Shown here in pieces: positions 7,840-17,449 of a DNA stretch of 64,000 nt. The DNA comes from Gammaproteobacteria bacterium. Lineage in GTDB: Bacteria > Pseudomonadota > Gammaproteobacteria > JAABTG01. A model generated the notes under the pieces. That model was not told the origin of the DNA. It saw nothing but the letters and a program-made list of their open reading frames with translations, and ran no database searches. Within the stretch, counting starts at the first letter, position 1, and the number at the start of each line of letters is the position of its first letter. The translations under genes were made by a program, and so were the position numbers. Location of the stretch: contig JAGNLM010000009.1 of NCBI GenBank assembly GCA_017999615.1, forward strand, positions 30,303 through 94,302, written 5' to 3'.

Positions 7840-8358
7840 GTGTCCAGGTGGAGCGAGTGGATGAAGGGTGGAACCCCGGTGAGTGGCACACGCAGGCGGT
7901 GGCTGGCGGCGCTCCTCGGCACCGGCAGTGCCCTCGTGGCGGGCACCGTCGGACGTCGTGCCGAGGCCGCCGACGACACGAAATTCCCGGGCGACGAGCC
8001 CACGCACAAGGTCCTCTACCAGTTCAACGAGGCGGACAACACCTACCACGAGCACGTGCTCGGATCGGTCTCCGCCATGCTGCGGGAGTACACCGACGAC
8101 ATCCACGTCGTGGTGACCTGCTTCGGCGAGGGGATCCACATCGTGGCGAAGAAACCGGGACGTCCCGTGGAGGAGTTGATCCGGCAGCGGGTCTCGAGCC
8201 TCGCGGACTACGGCGTCGAGTTCCACGCCTGCGCGCGGACCATGGAGGGCCTGAACTGGAAGGCCGAGGACATGCTGCCGTTCGTGAAGGTGGTTCCAGT
8301 CGGAGCGGCCGACCTGATGGAACTGCAGGAAAAGGGCTACGCCTACATCGCCTGGTGA
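7840..8358 (+). CDS. Exported DsrE-family protein
   Basis: DsrE-fold proteins (DsrE, YchN, TusD) carry or transfer sulfane sulfur on conserved cysteines. This 172-residue copy has an N-terminal export signal with twin arginines (TRRRWLAALLGTGSALVAG, cleavage near AEA, residue 43), placing it in the periplasm, whereas classical DsrE is cytoplasmic. The DsrE core includes HKVLYQFNEAD, the strand IHVVVTCFGEGI with C94, and FHACARTM with C131 at the position usual for the active cysteine. GTG 7840 lies 8 nt after AGGAGGG; ATG 7861 is an alternative. A TAGGAT -10-like hexamer at 7798-7803 suggests its own promoter, 104 nt after the preceding gene. Its context beside soxYZ/fccB supports a sulfur role. 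Confidence 0.82.
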   Translation: MSRWSEWMKGGTPVSGTRRRWLAALLGTGSALVAGTVGRRAEAADDTKFPGDEPTHKVLYQFNEADNTYHEHVLGSVSAMLREYTDDIHVVVTCFGEGIHIVAKKPGRPVEELIRQRVSSLADYGVEFHACARTMEGLNWKAEDMLPFVKVVPVGAADLMELQEKGYAYIAW

Positions 8359-8386
8359 GCCCGCATCAGTTCTGGTAAGCCCCCAC

Positions 8387-8414
8387 CCGGCCGCCGGTAA
8401 CACCCGGCGGCCGG
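8387..8414. terminator. Perfect hairpin between convergent genes
   Basis: An 11-bp perfect inverted repeat, CCGGCCGCCGG (8387-8397) and CCGGCGGCCGG (8404-8414), with loop TAACAC, sits between the stops of the DsrE-like and lytic transglycosylase genes. It has no T-run on either side, so it may act as a bidirectional RNA-end structure or weak terminator rather than a classical intrinsic terminator. Confidence 0.5.
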
Positions 8415-8478
8415 TATTCCCGCCGGGGCCTCCCCAAGGCCCGGGGAGACGCACGCGGGGGGACGCCGGCCCGCCCTT

Positions 8479-9186
8479 CTACAGGGGCCACCAGCTCCGG
8501 TCTTCCTCGAGCTCCTTGCGGCAGGTGCGCAGTTGCTCGCCGTAGGTGCGCGCGTAACGCTCGACCTTGCGCGCGACCCCCACGAGCCAGTCCTTCTCCC
8601 GATAGGTCCTGCGCTTCCATCCTCCGTGCCCCTCGTGGTAGGCCAGGTACTGGTTGAAGGCGTCGGACTTCCCGATCCCCAGGGTGCGGTGGCTCACGTC
8701 GGAATACCAGCCGATGAAGTCCGCGACGTCCTCGAAGTCGTCCCGGTCGGCCCAGCGGTTGCCGGTGCGGTCCCGGTACCAGTCCCAGGTCTCGTCCTTC
8801 ACCTGGGCGAAGCCGTAGGCGTTCGACAACCGCCACCACATGGGGATGCCGAGCAGCGTGTCACGGGGCGGCTTGGCGTCCTCGCGAAAACCCGACTCCT
8901 GGCGGACGATGGCGAGTTGCAGGGGCACCGGCGCGCCCCACTTCTGCTCGGCCTCGCGGGTCGCCTCCCACCAGTCCGGCTTCTCCCGGAAGATCGCACA
9001 GGCGTCGTCGACCGCCTTGGGCGGCGCGGACGCACACGCCTGCAACACCAGCGCGATCGCGGCCAGGACGAGGCCCGGGGTCCATCGCCCCGCCCCTGCG
9101 CCCGCGACCGCTCGCGGCTTACAGTCGCCGGGGCCGGGTGCTGCATCCGACCCCGGCGACTGTGCCCGGTCCCCGTCGGGGATCAA
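8479..9186 (-). CDS. SLT-type lytic transglycosylase lipoprotein
   Basis: Predicted to cleave peptidoglycan glycan strands at the periplasmic face of the envelope. The catalytic segment IVRQESGF has the Glu-Ser pair of the SLT fold, followed by [16 protein letters not shown] and [11 protein letters not shown], typical of family 1 transglycosylases. A lipobox LVLQAC predicts lipid anchoring. The annotated TTG start at 9186 overlaps the preceding stop (TTGA), giving a 30-40 residue leader before the lipobox; a downstream GTG (VAGAGAG) may be the real start. It is coupled to the upstream Gly/Pro/Met repeat protein, suggesting that both work on the envelope. Length 235 aa. Confidence 0.8.
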   Translation of the reverse strand: MIPDGDRAQSPGSDAAPGPGDCKPRAVAGAGAGRWTPGLVLAAIALVLQACASAPPKAVDDACAIFREKPDWWEATREAEQKWGAPVPLQLAIVRQESGFREDAKPPRDTLLGIPMWWRLSNAYGFAQVKDETWDWYRDRTGNRWADRDDFEDVADFIGWYSDVSHRTLGIGKSDAFNQYLAYHEGHGGWKRRTYREKDWLVGVARKVERYARTYGEQLRTCRKELEEDRSWWPL

Positions 9187-9935
9187 CGTCCGCCGTACCC
9201 GCCCGGACCGTAGGCCGGGGCGCCGGGCTGACCGTAAGGCGCGCCACCGACGCCGGGTCCACCGCCGTAGCCCGGGGCGCCGTAGCCCGGGGCACCGTAG
9301 GGCGCGGGACCGTAGCCAGCGGGCGCGGCGGGCTCTTCCTTGCCCCCGAACATGCTCCCCATGGGCCCCATCATCTTCTCCATCGGCTGCGTCATCTTCT
9401 GCATGGGCTGCGTCATCTTCTCCATCGGGCCCATCATCTTGTCCATCGGGCCCGTCTTCTTCTCCGGCGGCGCCCCGAACGGAGCCGCTCCCGGGGCTGC
9501 CCCGGGACCGGCCTCGCCGCCAGGCGCCGGCCCGCCGGGACCGGGGGCGCCGGGCTGACCGGGACCACCCCCGGGGGGCGGTGCGTCCTTCACGAAGGGG
9601 TCCAGCTCACGCAGCGGCACGTAGCGCCGCGGCGCCAGCGGTGCGGGGCCGCTCCCACCGTAGCCGGGCGCCTGCCCGTAACCGGCACCGGGCGGCGGGT
9701 AACCCGGGGGCGGTGCATACCCGCCGGGCTGACCGTAGGCCGGAGGCTGACCATAAGCCGGAGGCTGACCGTAGGCCGGGGGCTGACCATAAGCCGGGGG
9801 CTGACCGTAGGGTGCGGCCTGGCCGTAGCCCGCGGCGGGGTCCGGTTGGGGGTAGGGCTGTCCGCCCTGGGCCCACACGGGTACCGCCGCGAAGGTCAGG
9901 ACAAAGAATCCAACGTGTTTCGCCTGCATGCGCAT
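9183..9935 (-). CDS. Secreted Gly/Pro-rich protein with YGQPPA and Met-heptad repeats
   Basis: Not recognised as a named family. The 250 residues begin with a signal peptide (cleaved near VWAQ, residue 23). Residues 38-72 are a PAYGQP-type repeat, about six copies; 120-160 are Gly/Pro/Ala-rich. Residues 164-198 are five heptads of the form M-x-K-M-(M/T)-(G/Q)-P, the last degenerate (MGSMFGG). The C-terminus returns to [12 protein letters not shown] repeats. A short non-repetitive segment, [20 protein letters not shown] (about 101-120), could be the only folded or binding part. AAGGAG precedes ATG 9935. It is coupled to a lytic transglycosylase. It probably acts in the periplasm or at the surface; Met-rich heptads could bind Cu(I) or form a hydrophobic assembly, which is inference. 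Confidence 0.72.
   Translation of the reverse strand: MRMQAKHVGFFVLTFAAVPVWAQGGQPYPQPDPAAGYGQAAPYGQPPAYGQPPAYGQPPAYGQPPAYGQPGGYAPPPGYPPPGAGYGQAPGYGGSGPAPLAPRRYVPLRELDPFVKDAPPPGGGPGQPGAPGPGGPAPGGEAGPGAAPGAAPFGAPPEKKTGPMDKMMGPMEKMTQPMQKMTQPMEKMMGPMGSMFGGKEEPAAPAGYGPAPYGAPGYGAPGYGGGPGVGGAPYGQPGAPAYGPGGYGGR
9342..9446 (-). repeat. Five 21-bp repeats encoding Met-Pro heptads
   Basis: Within the Gly/Pro-rich secreted protein, five successive 21-bp units encode [28 protein letters not shown] and the degenerate MGSMFGG. The unit length preserves frame, so copy number could vary without breaking the gene. Confidence 0.85.
9720..9824 (-). repeat. 18-bp repeats encoding the PAYGQP motif
   Basis: About six copies of an 18-bp unit (complement of TGACCGTAGGCCGGAGGC with small variations) encode the hexapeptide PAYGQP in the N-terminal part of the same secreted protein. 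All variation is in frame. Confidence 0.85.
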
Positions 9936-10151
9936 CTCGATGCTCCTTGCCGTCGGGTGGATCGTCGCAGCGCGCCCGGCGCCGCTCCGACTACTCTCTA
10001 TAGCCTAGCCCGGTCGCCCATGCACGCCGAAGGCAGGGGTCATCCCATCTAAGGAATCCCTTAGTTGCCATAGATAAACCGCCGATTTCAGGGATGCTCC
10101 AAGTCCCGTATAAGGATACGTGCGGGGGGCCCGATAAGGAGGACGAAACCC

Positions 10152-10436
10152 ATGATGGACGTACGCGCAACGACGCCGCCCGAGCGGGGACTGCACGGCG
10201 CGAGGACGAAGCTTCCTCTCGTGCACCTGCGCTATCAGGGTCACCCCATCGGCCTGTATGGGATCCGCGAGGCCGGCGAGCAGGTGATCGACCTGCGCCA
10301 GGGGCCCATCGCGTTTCCGGTCGGCACGGAACTCCTCATCGAGGACCTGATGGGCGTGTACGAGGGAGCGCGGCCGCGGATGTTCCAGGGGACCGTGACG
10401 CACAGCGACGGTCTCGGGATGTCCATCGAGATCTGA
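10152..10436 (+). CDS. Small PilZ-like protein
   Basis: A 94-residue cytoplasmic protein whose pattern resembles a single PilZ domain (c-di-GMP receptor): an opening basic stretch, LVHLRYQGHPIGLYGIREAGEQ, then a VIDLRQGP segment where (D/N)xSxxG would lie, a PVGTELLIED strand, and a final strand TVTHSDGLGMSIEI. The RxxxR arm and the DxSxxG box are both degenerate, so c-di-GMP binding is uncertain. Strong ribosome site AAGGAGGA 9 nt before ATG 10152. It is divergent from the secreted repeat protein. The assignment rests on overall pattern and could be wrong. Confidence 0.6.
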   Translation: MMDVRATTPPERGLHGARTKLPLVHLRYQGHPIGLYGIREAGEQVIDLRQGPIAFPVGTELLIEDLMGVYEGARPRMFQGTVTHSDGLGMSIEI

Positions 10437-10528
10437 ATCGCCTCTCCATCCCCGGCCGCGCACCCGCGCGCCCCGGGGTGCGCCCAGGCGACAGTGGGCA
10501 CGTGCCTGGCGGCAGGTCCGAGAGCCCC

Positions 10529-11158
10529 CTAGGACACCGGCTCCTTCCCGCACGCGACGACCCACAGCTGCACCAGCTCGGCCACCGAGCGCGTGCCGGT
10601 CTTGCGCATGAGGTGGGAACGGTGCACGTCCACCGTCTTCTCGCTGATTCCGAGCGTGGAGGCGATCACCTTGCTCGGCTTGCCGGTGACCAACAACTCG
10701 AGCACCTCCCGCTCGCGCGTGGAGATCGAGTGCAGGAGCGCCTCGGCGTCCCAGCGCCGTTGCCCCCGGGCGAAGGTCTGGGCCTCGGCCTCGAGGCAGG
10801 CCTGGATCCGCTCGATCAGGAGCTGCGGGTTGAACGGCTTCTCGATGAAGTCGACCGCACCCGCCTTCATCGCGCGCACCGCCATGGGGACGTCGGCGTG
10901 CCCGGTGAGGACGATCACCAGGAGCTTCAGGCCCCGCTCGCGAAGGATCTCCTGCAGCTGCAGGCCGCTCATCCCGGGCATGCGCACGTCGAGCAGCACG
11001 CAGCCGCGCGTGTCCTCGCCAACGACCTCGAGGAGCGCCTCGGCGGAGGGAAAGTCGGCGGCCGGGACTCCCACCTCCCCGAGCAGCGCCCGCAGCGAGC
11101 GGCGTACCGACGCGTCGTCGTCGACGATGAACACCCGCACCTCGTCCCCCGCGCTCAT
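10529..11158 (-). CDS. FixJ/NarL-type response regulator
   Basis: Two-component response regulator of 209 residues. The receiver domain (about 7-120) has the acidic pocket VDDD, phosphoacceptor D57 in VLLDVRMPGMSG, the conserved T in VLTGHADV and K in FIEKPF. The output domain is a LuxR-type helix-turn-helix (STREREVLELLVTGKPSKVIASTLGISEKTVDVHRS). This is the FixJ/TodT subfamily. ATG 11158 overlaps the stop of the upstream sensor kinase (ATGA), so the two are coupled. The likely target is the co-encoded transporter operon (inference). Confidence 0.93.
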   Translation of the reverse strand: MSAGDEVRVFIVDDDASVRRSLRALLGEVGVPAADFPSAEALLEVVGEDTRGCVLLDVRMPGMSGLQLQEILRERGLKLLVIVLTGHADVPMAVRAMKAGAVDFIEKPFNPQLLIERIQACLEAEAQTFARGQRRWDAEALLHSISTREREVLELLVTGKPSKVIASTLGISEKTVDVHRSHLMRKTGTRSVAELVQLWVVACGKEPVS

Positions 11159-12999
11159 GGCGCTGACCTCCGCAGGCTGAAAGAGAACACCGCGCCGCCC
11201 GAGGGGGCCGGCTCGTAGCGCAACTGCCCCCCGTGGGCCTCCACGATCGACCGCGTGATCGACAACCCCATGCCGAGGCCCTCGGGTTTCGTGGTCACGA
11301 AGGAGTCGAAGAGCCGTCCCGTGAGCTCGGGGTCGACGCCCGGCCCCGTGTCGGCGACGGACACCGTCACCCGGTGGCCCTCGGGCGCAAGCGAGACGAC
11401 GACCCGGCGCCGCTCGGGAGGCTCGGCCGACACGGCCTCGATCGCGTTGCGCACGAGGTTCAGGAGCGCCTGGGCGATCAGGACCCGGTCGGCGAGCACC
11501 CTCGGCAGGTCGGGGCGGGTCTCGACACTCAGCTTCACGCGCCTGCGGTCGGCATCGGGGCGCAGCACCCCCACCACCCCCGCGACGATCTCCGCGAGGT
11601 CCAGGGGGACGGGGGCCATCTTGCCCCAGCGTACGAATTCCCGCAGCCCGCCCACGATGGCGCTGACGCGCTGGGCCTCCTCCCCGATGGCGTCGACCCA
11701 CTCGCGCAGGCGCGAGGGGTCCCCGGCGCCGGACTGCAGGCTGCGCTGCGCCGCCGCGCAGTAGGTGACGATGGCGGTCAGGGGCTGGTTGACCTGGTGG
11801 GCCATCTGGGTCGCCATCTCCCCGACGCTGGCGAGCCGGTTCACGTGGGCGAGCTCCAGCATCCGCTCCCGCTCCCGGCGCTGGGCATCGCGCAGCCGGA
11901 CCCGCCCGCGCGCGGAACGGTAGGTGATCCAGAGCGTCCCGCCGAAGACCAGGGGGGCCGTGACCGCGTAGATCGCCAGCAGCGTCCCCGCGAGCCCGGC
12001 CATGCGCTCGGAGAGCGCCTTGTGGGGCAGCAGGGTCGCGAGGGTCCAGGAGTAGCGGTGGGGCGAGGCCATCGCGGGCGGGTCCGAGGCGGACACGTCC
12101 CCGGCGAGCGGGTAGACCCTGCGGAAGGTGAGGAGACCGTCCGCAGTGTCGACGGTGCCGGCCACCTCCGCGCGGATGCGCTCCCAGGCCTCGGGCTCCC
12201 GGGCCGCCAGGGTCCGGTCTGCACGCTCCGGGAACGCGAAGCCCCATTCGAGCGCCGGGTCGGGTCCCGCGAGCCAGTAGCCCTGCTCGTTCAGCAGCCA
12301 CAGCTGGCTCGGCCCCCCCTGCGCGTACGCGCGCAGGCGAGTGAGCAGGCGCCGCCCGTGGTAACTCAGCGTCAGCACACCCCGGCGCTCCCCGTCCGGG
12401 CCGAACAGCGCGACGGAGGCCCGCAGGACGGGACCGAGGGGCATCTGCACGGCACCGCCCCGGAGGCTCAGGTCGAGGGGCGAGAGGTGGACCTCACCGC
12501 GCCCGAGGCGCATCGTCTCCTGGAAGTGCGCGCAGTCCCCTCTCGACTCGAGCACCGGTGCGGCAGCCAGGGCGGGCCGGCCGTCGTTCCCGTCGACCCG
12601 CACCACCTCCCGCCCGTCGGCACCGATGACCGCGGCCTGCTCGTAGCGCGGCTTCTGGCTGACGAACGTGAGGTACTCGGCGGCGAGCCTCTCCCGTGCC
12701 GCCGGGACATCCCCGCGCAGGAACTCCCGCATCTCGTTCTGCTCGTGCAGGAAGCGCAGGTCGGACAGCACGCTGGCCACCTCCTGCACAGCGGCCTGCT
12801 GGGCGAGCTCGAGGATCCGGTTCTCGCCGTCGAGCGCGTGCTGGCGCGCCCGCTCGGTCTCCAGGTGATAGTGCAGAAGGAATGGCAGGGCGACTAGGCC
12901 GCAGAGGGTGAGGCCGAGGGGCACGGCGAGGGAGAGCACGGCGCGCGAGCGGACCCGCCCGCCGGCGCCGGAACCGGGGTCGGCCGCGCGCCTACGCAC
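11155..12999 (-). CDS. Membrane sensor histidine kinase
   Basis: 614 residues. An N-terminal membrane helix (about 20-44), a large periplasmic region (about 45-335) resembling a double Cache sensor, a second helix (about 336-358), then the kinase core. The H-box is MATQMAHQVNQPLTAI (phospho-acceptor H401), followed by the N-box NLVRNAIEAV, the G1 box DTGPGVDPEL and the G2 box GLGMGLSITRSIVEAHGG. The DctB/FixL-like HQxNQPL form fits its FixJ-type partner. GTG 12999 overlaps the end of the upstream transporter by 8 nt and its stop overlaps the regulator start. It probably senses a small organic or inorganic solute in the periplasm that the transporter handles (inference). Confidence 0.92.
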   Translation of the reverse strand: MRRRAADPGSGAGGRVRSRAVLSLAVPLGLTLCGLVALPFLLHYHLETERARQHALDGENRILELAQQAAVQEVASVLSDLRFLHEQNEMREFLRGDVPAARERLAAEYLTFVSQKPRYEQAAVIGADGREVVRVDGNDGRPALAAAPVLESRGDCAHFQETMRLGRGEVHLSPLDLSLRGGAVQMPLGPVLRASVALFGPDGERRGVLTLSYHGRRLLTRLRAYAQGGPSQLWLLNEQGYWLAGPDPALEWGFAFPERADRTLAAREPEAWERIRAEVAGTVDTADGLLTFRRVYPLAGDVSASDPPAMASPHRYSWTLATLLPHKALSERMAGLAGTLLAIYAVTAPLVFGGTLWITYRSARGRVRLRDAQRRERERMLELAHVNRLASVGEMATQMAHQVNQPLTAIVTYCAAAQRSLQSGAGDPSRLREWVDAIGEEAQRVSAIVGGLREFVRWGKMAPVPLDLAEIVAGVVGVLRPDADRRRVKLSVETRPDLPRVLADRVLIAQALLNLVRNAIEAVSAEPPERRRVVVSLAPEGHRVTVSVADTGPGVDPELTGRLFDSFVTTKPEGLGMGLSITRSIVEAHGGQLRYEPAPSGGAVFSFSLRRSAP

Positions 13000-14227
13000 C
13001 GAGGAACACCCGGAAGATGGCCACCTGCAGCAGGGTGAGCGGGATACCCACGCGGGCGAATTCCGCGAAGCTCACGTGGGTCCCGCGCCGGTCGGCCGCC
13101 TCGACGATGATGACGTTGCTTGCCGCACCGAGGATGAGCAGATTGCCGGCGAGCGTGCTCCCCGCGGCGAGCGCGAGCAGCCCGGCCTCGGAGACCCCCG
13201 CGTGCTGCAGGAGGGGCAGGTACAGGGCGACCAGCGGGACGTTGGAGACGAGCTGGCTCAGGAGCACCCCCACGCCCAGGACGGCGCCCGTGCCGGTGAG
13301 GTCGAGGCCGAGGCGCCCGAGGGCGTCCTGGAAGAAACCGGTCTGCCAGACGCTCGCCGTCAGCACGAACATCGCGGCGAAGAACAGCAGCGTCGGCCAG
13401 TCCAGGCGCCGCAGGATCTCCCCGCGCCGCGGGCTCGCGGCGAGCACGGGCAGGGCCCCCGCGATAGCGATCCAGGACAGGCGCACCTCGAAGGGCGCAC
13501 CGGTCCAGACCAGGGCGACCTTCGCGACCACCATCAGAACCACGACCGCCAGCGAGAGGCGCGCCAGCCGGGCGAGGGCCGGGTCGCCGGGGCCGGCCTC
13601 GGCTTGCTCCAGCGCGCCGCCGTGGAATTCGCGCCGGTAGGCCACCCGCAGCACCGCGTAGGCCGCGAAGAGGCTCAGCACGGTGGGGACGAAGAGGTGG
13701 CGCAGGAAGGTGGCGAAGGGACTGGCCACACCCCCCCCGATGGCGATCAGGAGGTTCTGGGGGTTACCGATCGGGCTCATCACGCTGCCCGTGGTGACGG
13801 CGAAGGACAGGGTCAGCAGCAGCACGCGGCCGTCGATCCGGTGCCTCCCGGCGAGCCGCAGCATGAGCGGCGTCCCCACGATCGCGAGGGTGTCGTTCAT
13901 CAACAGGGCGGATGCGAGGCCGGCGCCGAACAGCACCGCGAGCACCAGGGTGTCGGTGCTCCGGGTCCGGCCGAGGGTGTGACAGGCGAGGGTGTAGAGG
14001 TACCCGCTCGCCACCAGGGCCTCGCCCACCACGAACATCCCGAACAGGAACAGCATGACGTCCGGGTCGATGGACCGCAGCGCGTCCGCCGGGGAGATGT
14101 CCCCGCTCAGGAGCACCGCGAGGGCACCGGCGCTCATGGCCTGCCAGATCCGGATGCGCAGGCGCCCCACCCGGCGGAAGGCGATGGCGGCGAAGACCGC
14201 AAGCAGCACCAGGACGGGAAGACTCAC
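12992..14227 (-). CDS. SLC13/ArsB-like (ion transporter superfamily) permease
   Basis: 411-residue membrane protein with about ten to eleven hydrophobic helices. Its best landmarks are the re-entrant segments MNDTLAIVGTPLML and SPIGNPQNLLIAI in the first half and SNVPLVALYLPLL and AASNVIIVEAA in the second. These repeat a pattern of CitT/ArsB/NhaD (IT superfamily) proteins. The substrate could be a dicarboxylate, sulfate/other oxyanion, or Na+/H+; sequence alone does not decide. GTG 14227 (VSLPVLVLLAVFAAIAF) places the start just before the first helix; longer readings upstream are not hydrophobic or conserved. Its 3' end overlaps the sensor kinase by 8 nt, so transporter, kinase and regulator form one transcription unit. 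Confidence 0.85.
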   Translation of the reverse strand: MSLPVLVLLAVFAAIAFRRVGRLRIRIWQAMSAGALAVLLSGDISPADALRSIDPDVMLFLFGMFVVGEALVASGYLYTLACHTLGRTRSTDTLVLAVLFGAGLASALLMNDTLAIVGTPLMLRLAGRHRIDGRVLLLTLSFAVTTGSVMSPIGNPQNLLIAIGGGVASPFATFLRHLFVPTVLSLFAAYAVLRVAYRREFHGGALEQAEAGPGDPALARLARLSLAVVVLMVVAKVALVWTGAPFEVRLSWIAIAGALPVLAASPRRGEILRRLDWPTLLFFAAMFVLTASVWQTGFFQDALGRLGLDLTGTGAVLGVGVLLSQLVSNVPLVALYLPLLQHAGVSEAGLLALAAGSTLAGNLLILGAASNVIIVEAADRRGTHVSFAEFARVGIPLTLLQVAIFRVFLGA

Positions 14228-14291
14228 GGGGCGCACCCCGGGCCGGGCGCAGGCGCGGTGGTCGTGGATCCCCTGGGTCCGGAAAGCCCCT

Positions 14292-15941
<1,650 letters not shown>

Positions 15942-15954
15942 GTGCGCAGCTCGG

Positions 15955-16044
15955 TCACGCCACCCCCGCCCCCGAGACCGCGTGGTCCACGGCGACGGCA
16001 GGCGCCTCGGCCGGCTGGTACTCGCGGGTCAGGTTTGCGGGCAT
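15955..16044 (-). CDS. Possible 29-residue ORF, remnant of a TGS-GTPase-type N-terminus
   Basis: ATG 16044 follows GGGGAGGAGG closely and encodes MPANLTREYQPAEAPAVAVD plus nine residues, ending at 15955. The first residues resemble the MPANLTPEY.. opening typical of DRG/OBG-like GTPases with a TGS domain, as I remember it, but nothing of the GTPase follows. It could be a decayed fragment, a leader peptide for the EAL gene that starts 14 nt further on, or chance. Only the strong ribosome site and the familiar opening support it. Confidence 0.3.
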   Translation of the reverse strand: MPANLTREYQPAEAPAVAVDHAVSGAGVA

Positions 16045-16236
16045 CCCATGGATCCTCCTCCCCAAGGCTAGCGCGGGCGCCGCCCGGGAGGTAGGGGGGA
16101 CCAGTGGCATGGGCCAGTGCCGGTGGGACGGGTGCGCTCCCCCCCGACGACGGGTCAGAATACCGCCTTCTCGCGCACCGGCCCCACCCCGCCGGGTCAC
16201 CCCGGGGGCCCGCCCGTTCAGGAGAGCAAGCCTACG

Positions 16237-17436
16237 ATGATCAAGCCCCACGGCTCCGACACGCTGAATCCCCTCTTCGTGTACGACCCGGCGCGCCACC
16301 GGGAGCTGCTGCAGGAGGCCGAGCGCCTGCCGTCCCTGCTTCTGAATTCGGCCGCCGCCGCGAACGCCGTGATGCTGGGGGCGGGCTACTTCAACCCCCT
16401 CACCGGCTTCATGAGCGCGGCCGACGCGCTCTCCGTCGCCGAGCGCATGCGCACGACGGGCGGGCTCTTCTGGCCGGTGCCGGTGCTGAACCTGACCCGG
16501 GACCCGGCGAGCGTGAAGGGTGCGAGGCGCATCGCCCTGCGCGACCCGAACGTCGAGGGCCACCCCGTCCTCGCGGTCATGGACGTGGAGGCCGTGGAGG
16601 AGCTCGCGGACCCGGCGCTCGACTTCATCGTGGAGAAGGTGTTCCGCACGCTCGACCCCGCGCACGCGGGCGTGGCGACCTTCCGCTCGCTCGGCCGGTA
16701 CTGCGTCTCGGGGCCGATCGAGGTGCTCGGCTTCAGCTACTTCCAGAGTGAATTCCCGGACACCTTCCGCACCGCGGTCGAGGTCCGCAACGAGATCGCC
16801 GAGCGCGGCTGGCGCCGCGTGATCGCCTTCCAGACCCGCAACCCCATGCACCTCGCGCACGAGGAGCTCTGCAAGATGGGCATGCAGGCGGTGGGGGCGG
16901 ACGGCGTGGTGATCCACATGCTGCTCGGGCGCCTGAAGGCGGGCGACATCCCCGCGCCGGTGCGCGACGCCGCCATCCGCAAGATGGTGGAGCTCTACTT
17001 CCCGCCGAACAGCGCGATGGTGACCGGCTACGGCTTCGACATGCTGTACGCGGGTCCGCGCGAGGCGGTGCTGCACGCGGTGTTCCGCCAGAACATGGGC
17101 GCCACGCACTTCATCGTGGGCCGCGACCACGCAGGCGTGGGCGACTACTACGGGGCCTTCGACGCCCAGAGGATCTTCGACGAGGAGGTGCCGAAGGGGG
17201 CGCTCGAGATCGAGATCTTCAAGGCGGACCACACCGCTTGGTCGAAGAAGCTGAACCGGGTGGTGATGATGCGCGACGCCCCCGACCACACGAAGGAGGA
17301 CTTCGTGCTGCTCTCGGGGACGAAGGTGCGCGAGATGCTCTCCCGGGGCATCGCCCCGCCGCGGGAGTTCTCGCACCCCGAGGTAGCGCAGATCCTGATG
17401 GACTACTATCGCAAGGAGGTCGCGGGCGAGGGGTGA
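16237..17436 (+). CDS. sat: Sulfate adenylyltransferase (ATP sulfurylase)
   Basis: In sulfur oxidisers this enzyme makes ATP and sulfate from adenosine phosphosulfate and PPi, the last step of cytoplasmic sulfite oxidation after AprAB. The 399 residues match the homomeric dissimilatory Sat family: ATP-binding QTRNPMHLAHEE, GRDHAGVGDYYG and LSGTKVREMLSRG are all present. ATG 16237 (MIKPHGSDTLNPLFV) has AGGAGAGC about 9 nt upstream; an upstream in-frame start at 16117 lacks any site. aprAB is not in the window. UbiX follows after 13 nt and may be co-transcribed. Confidence 0.95.
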   Translation: MIKPHGSDTLNPLFVYDPARHRELLQEAERLPSLLLNSAAAANAVMLGAGYFNPLTGFMSAADALSVAERMRTTGGLFWPVPVLNLTRDPASVKGARRIALRDPNVEGHPVLAVMDVEAVEELADPALDFIVEKVFRTLDPAHAGVATFRSLGRYCVSGPIEVLGFSYFQSEFPDTFRTAVEVRNEIAERGWRRVIAFQTRNPMHLAHEELCKMGMQAVGADGVVIHMLLGRLKAGDIPAPVRDAAIRKMVELYFPPNSAMVTGYGFDMLYAGPREAVLHAVFRQNMGATHFIVGRDHAGVGDYYGAFDAQRIFDEEVPKGALEIEIFKADHTAWSKKLNRVVMMRDAPDHTKEDFVLLSGTKVREMLSRGIAPPREFSHPEVAQILMDYYRKEVAGEG

Positions 17437-17449
17437 CCGGGGAGGCGCA

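Noticed and set aside
9342..9824. Short repeats considered as CRISPR or integration repeats
   Set aside because: All units encode in-frame peptide repeats inside one secreted protein.
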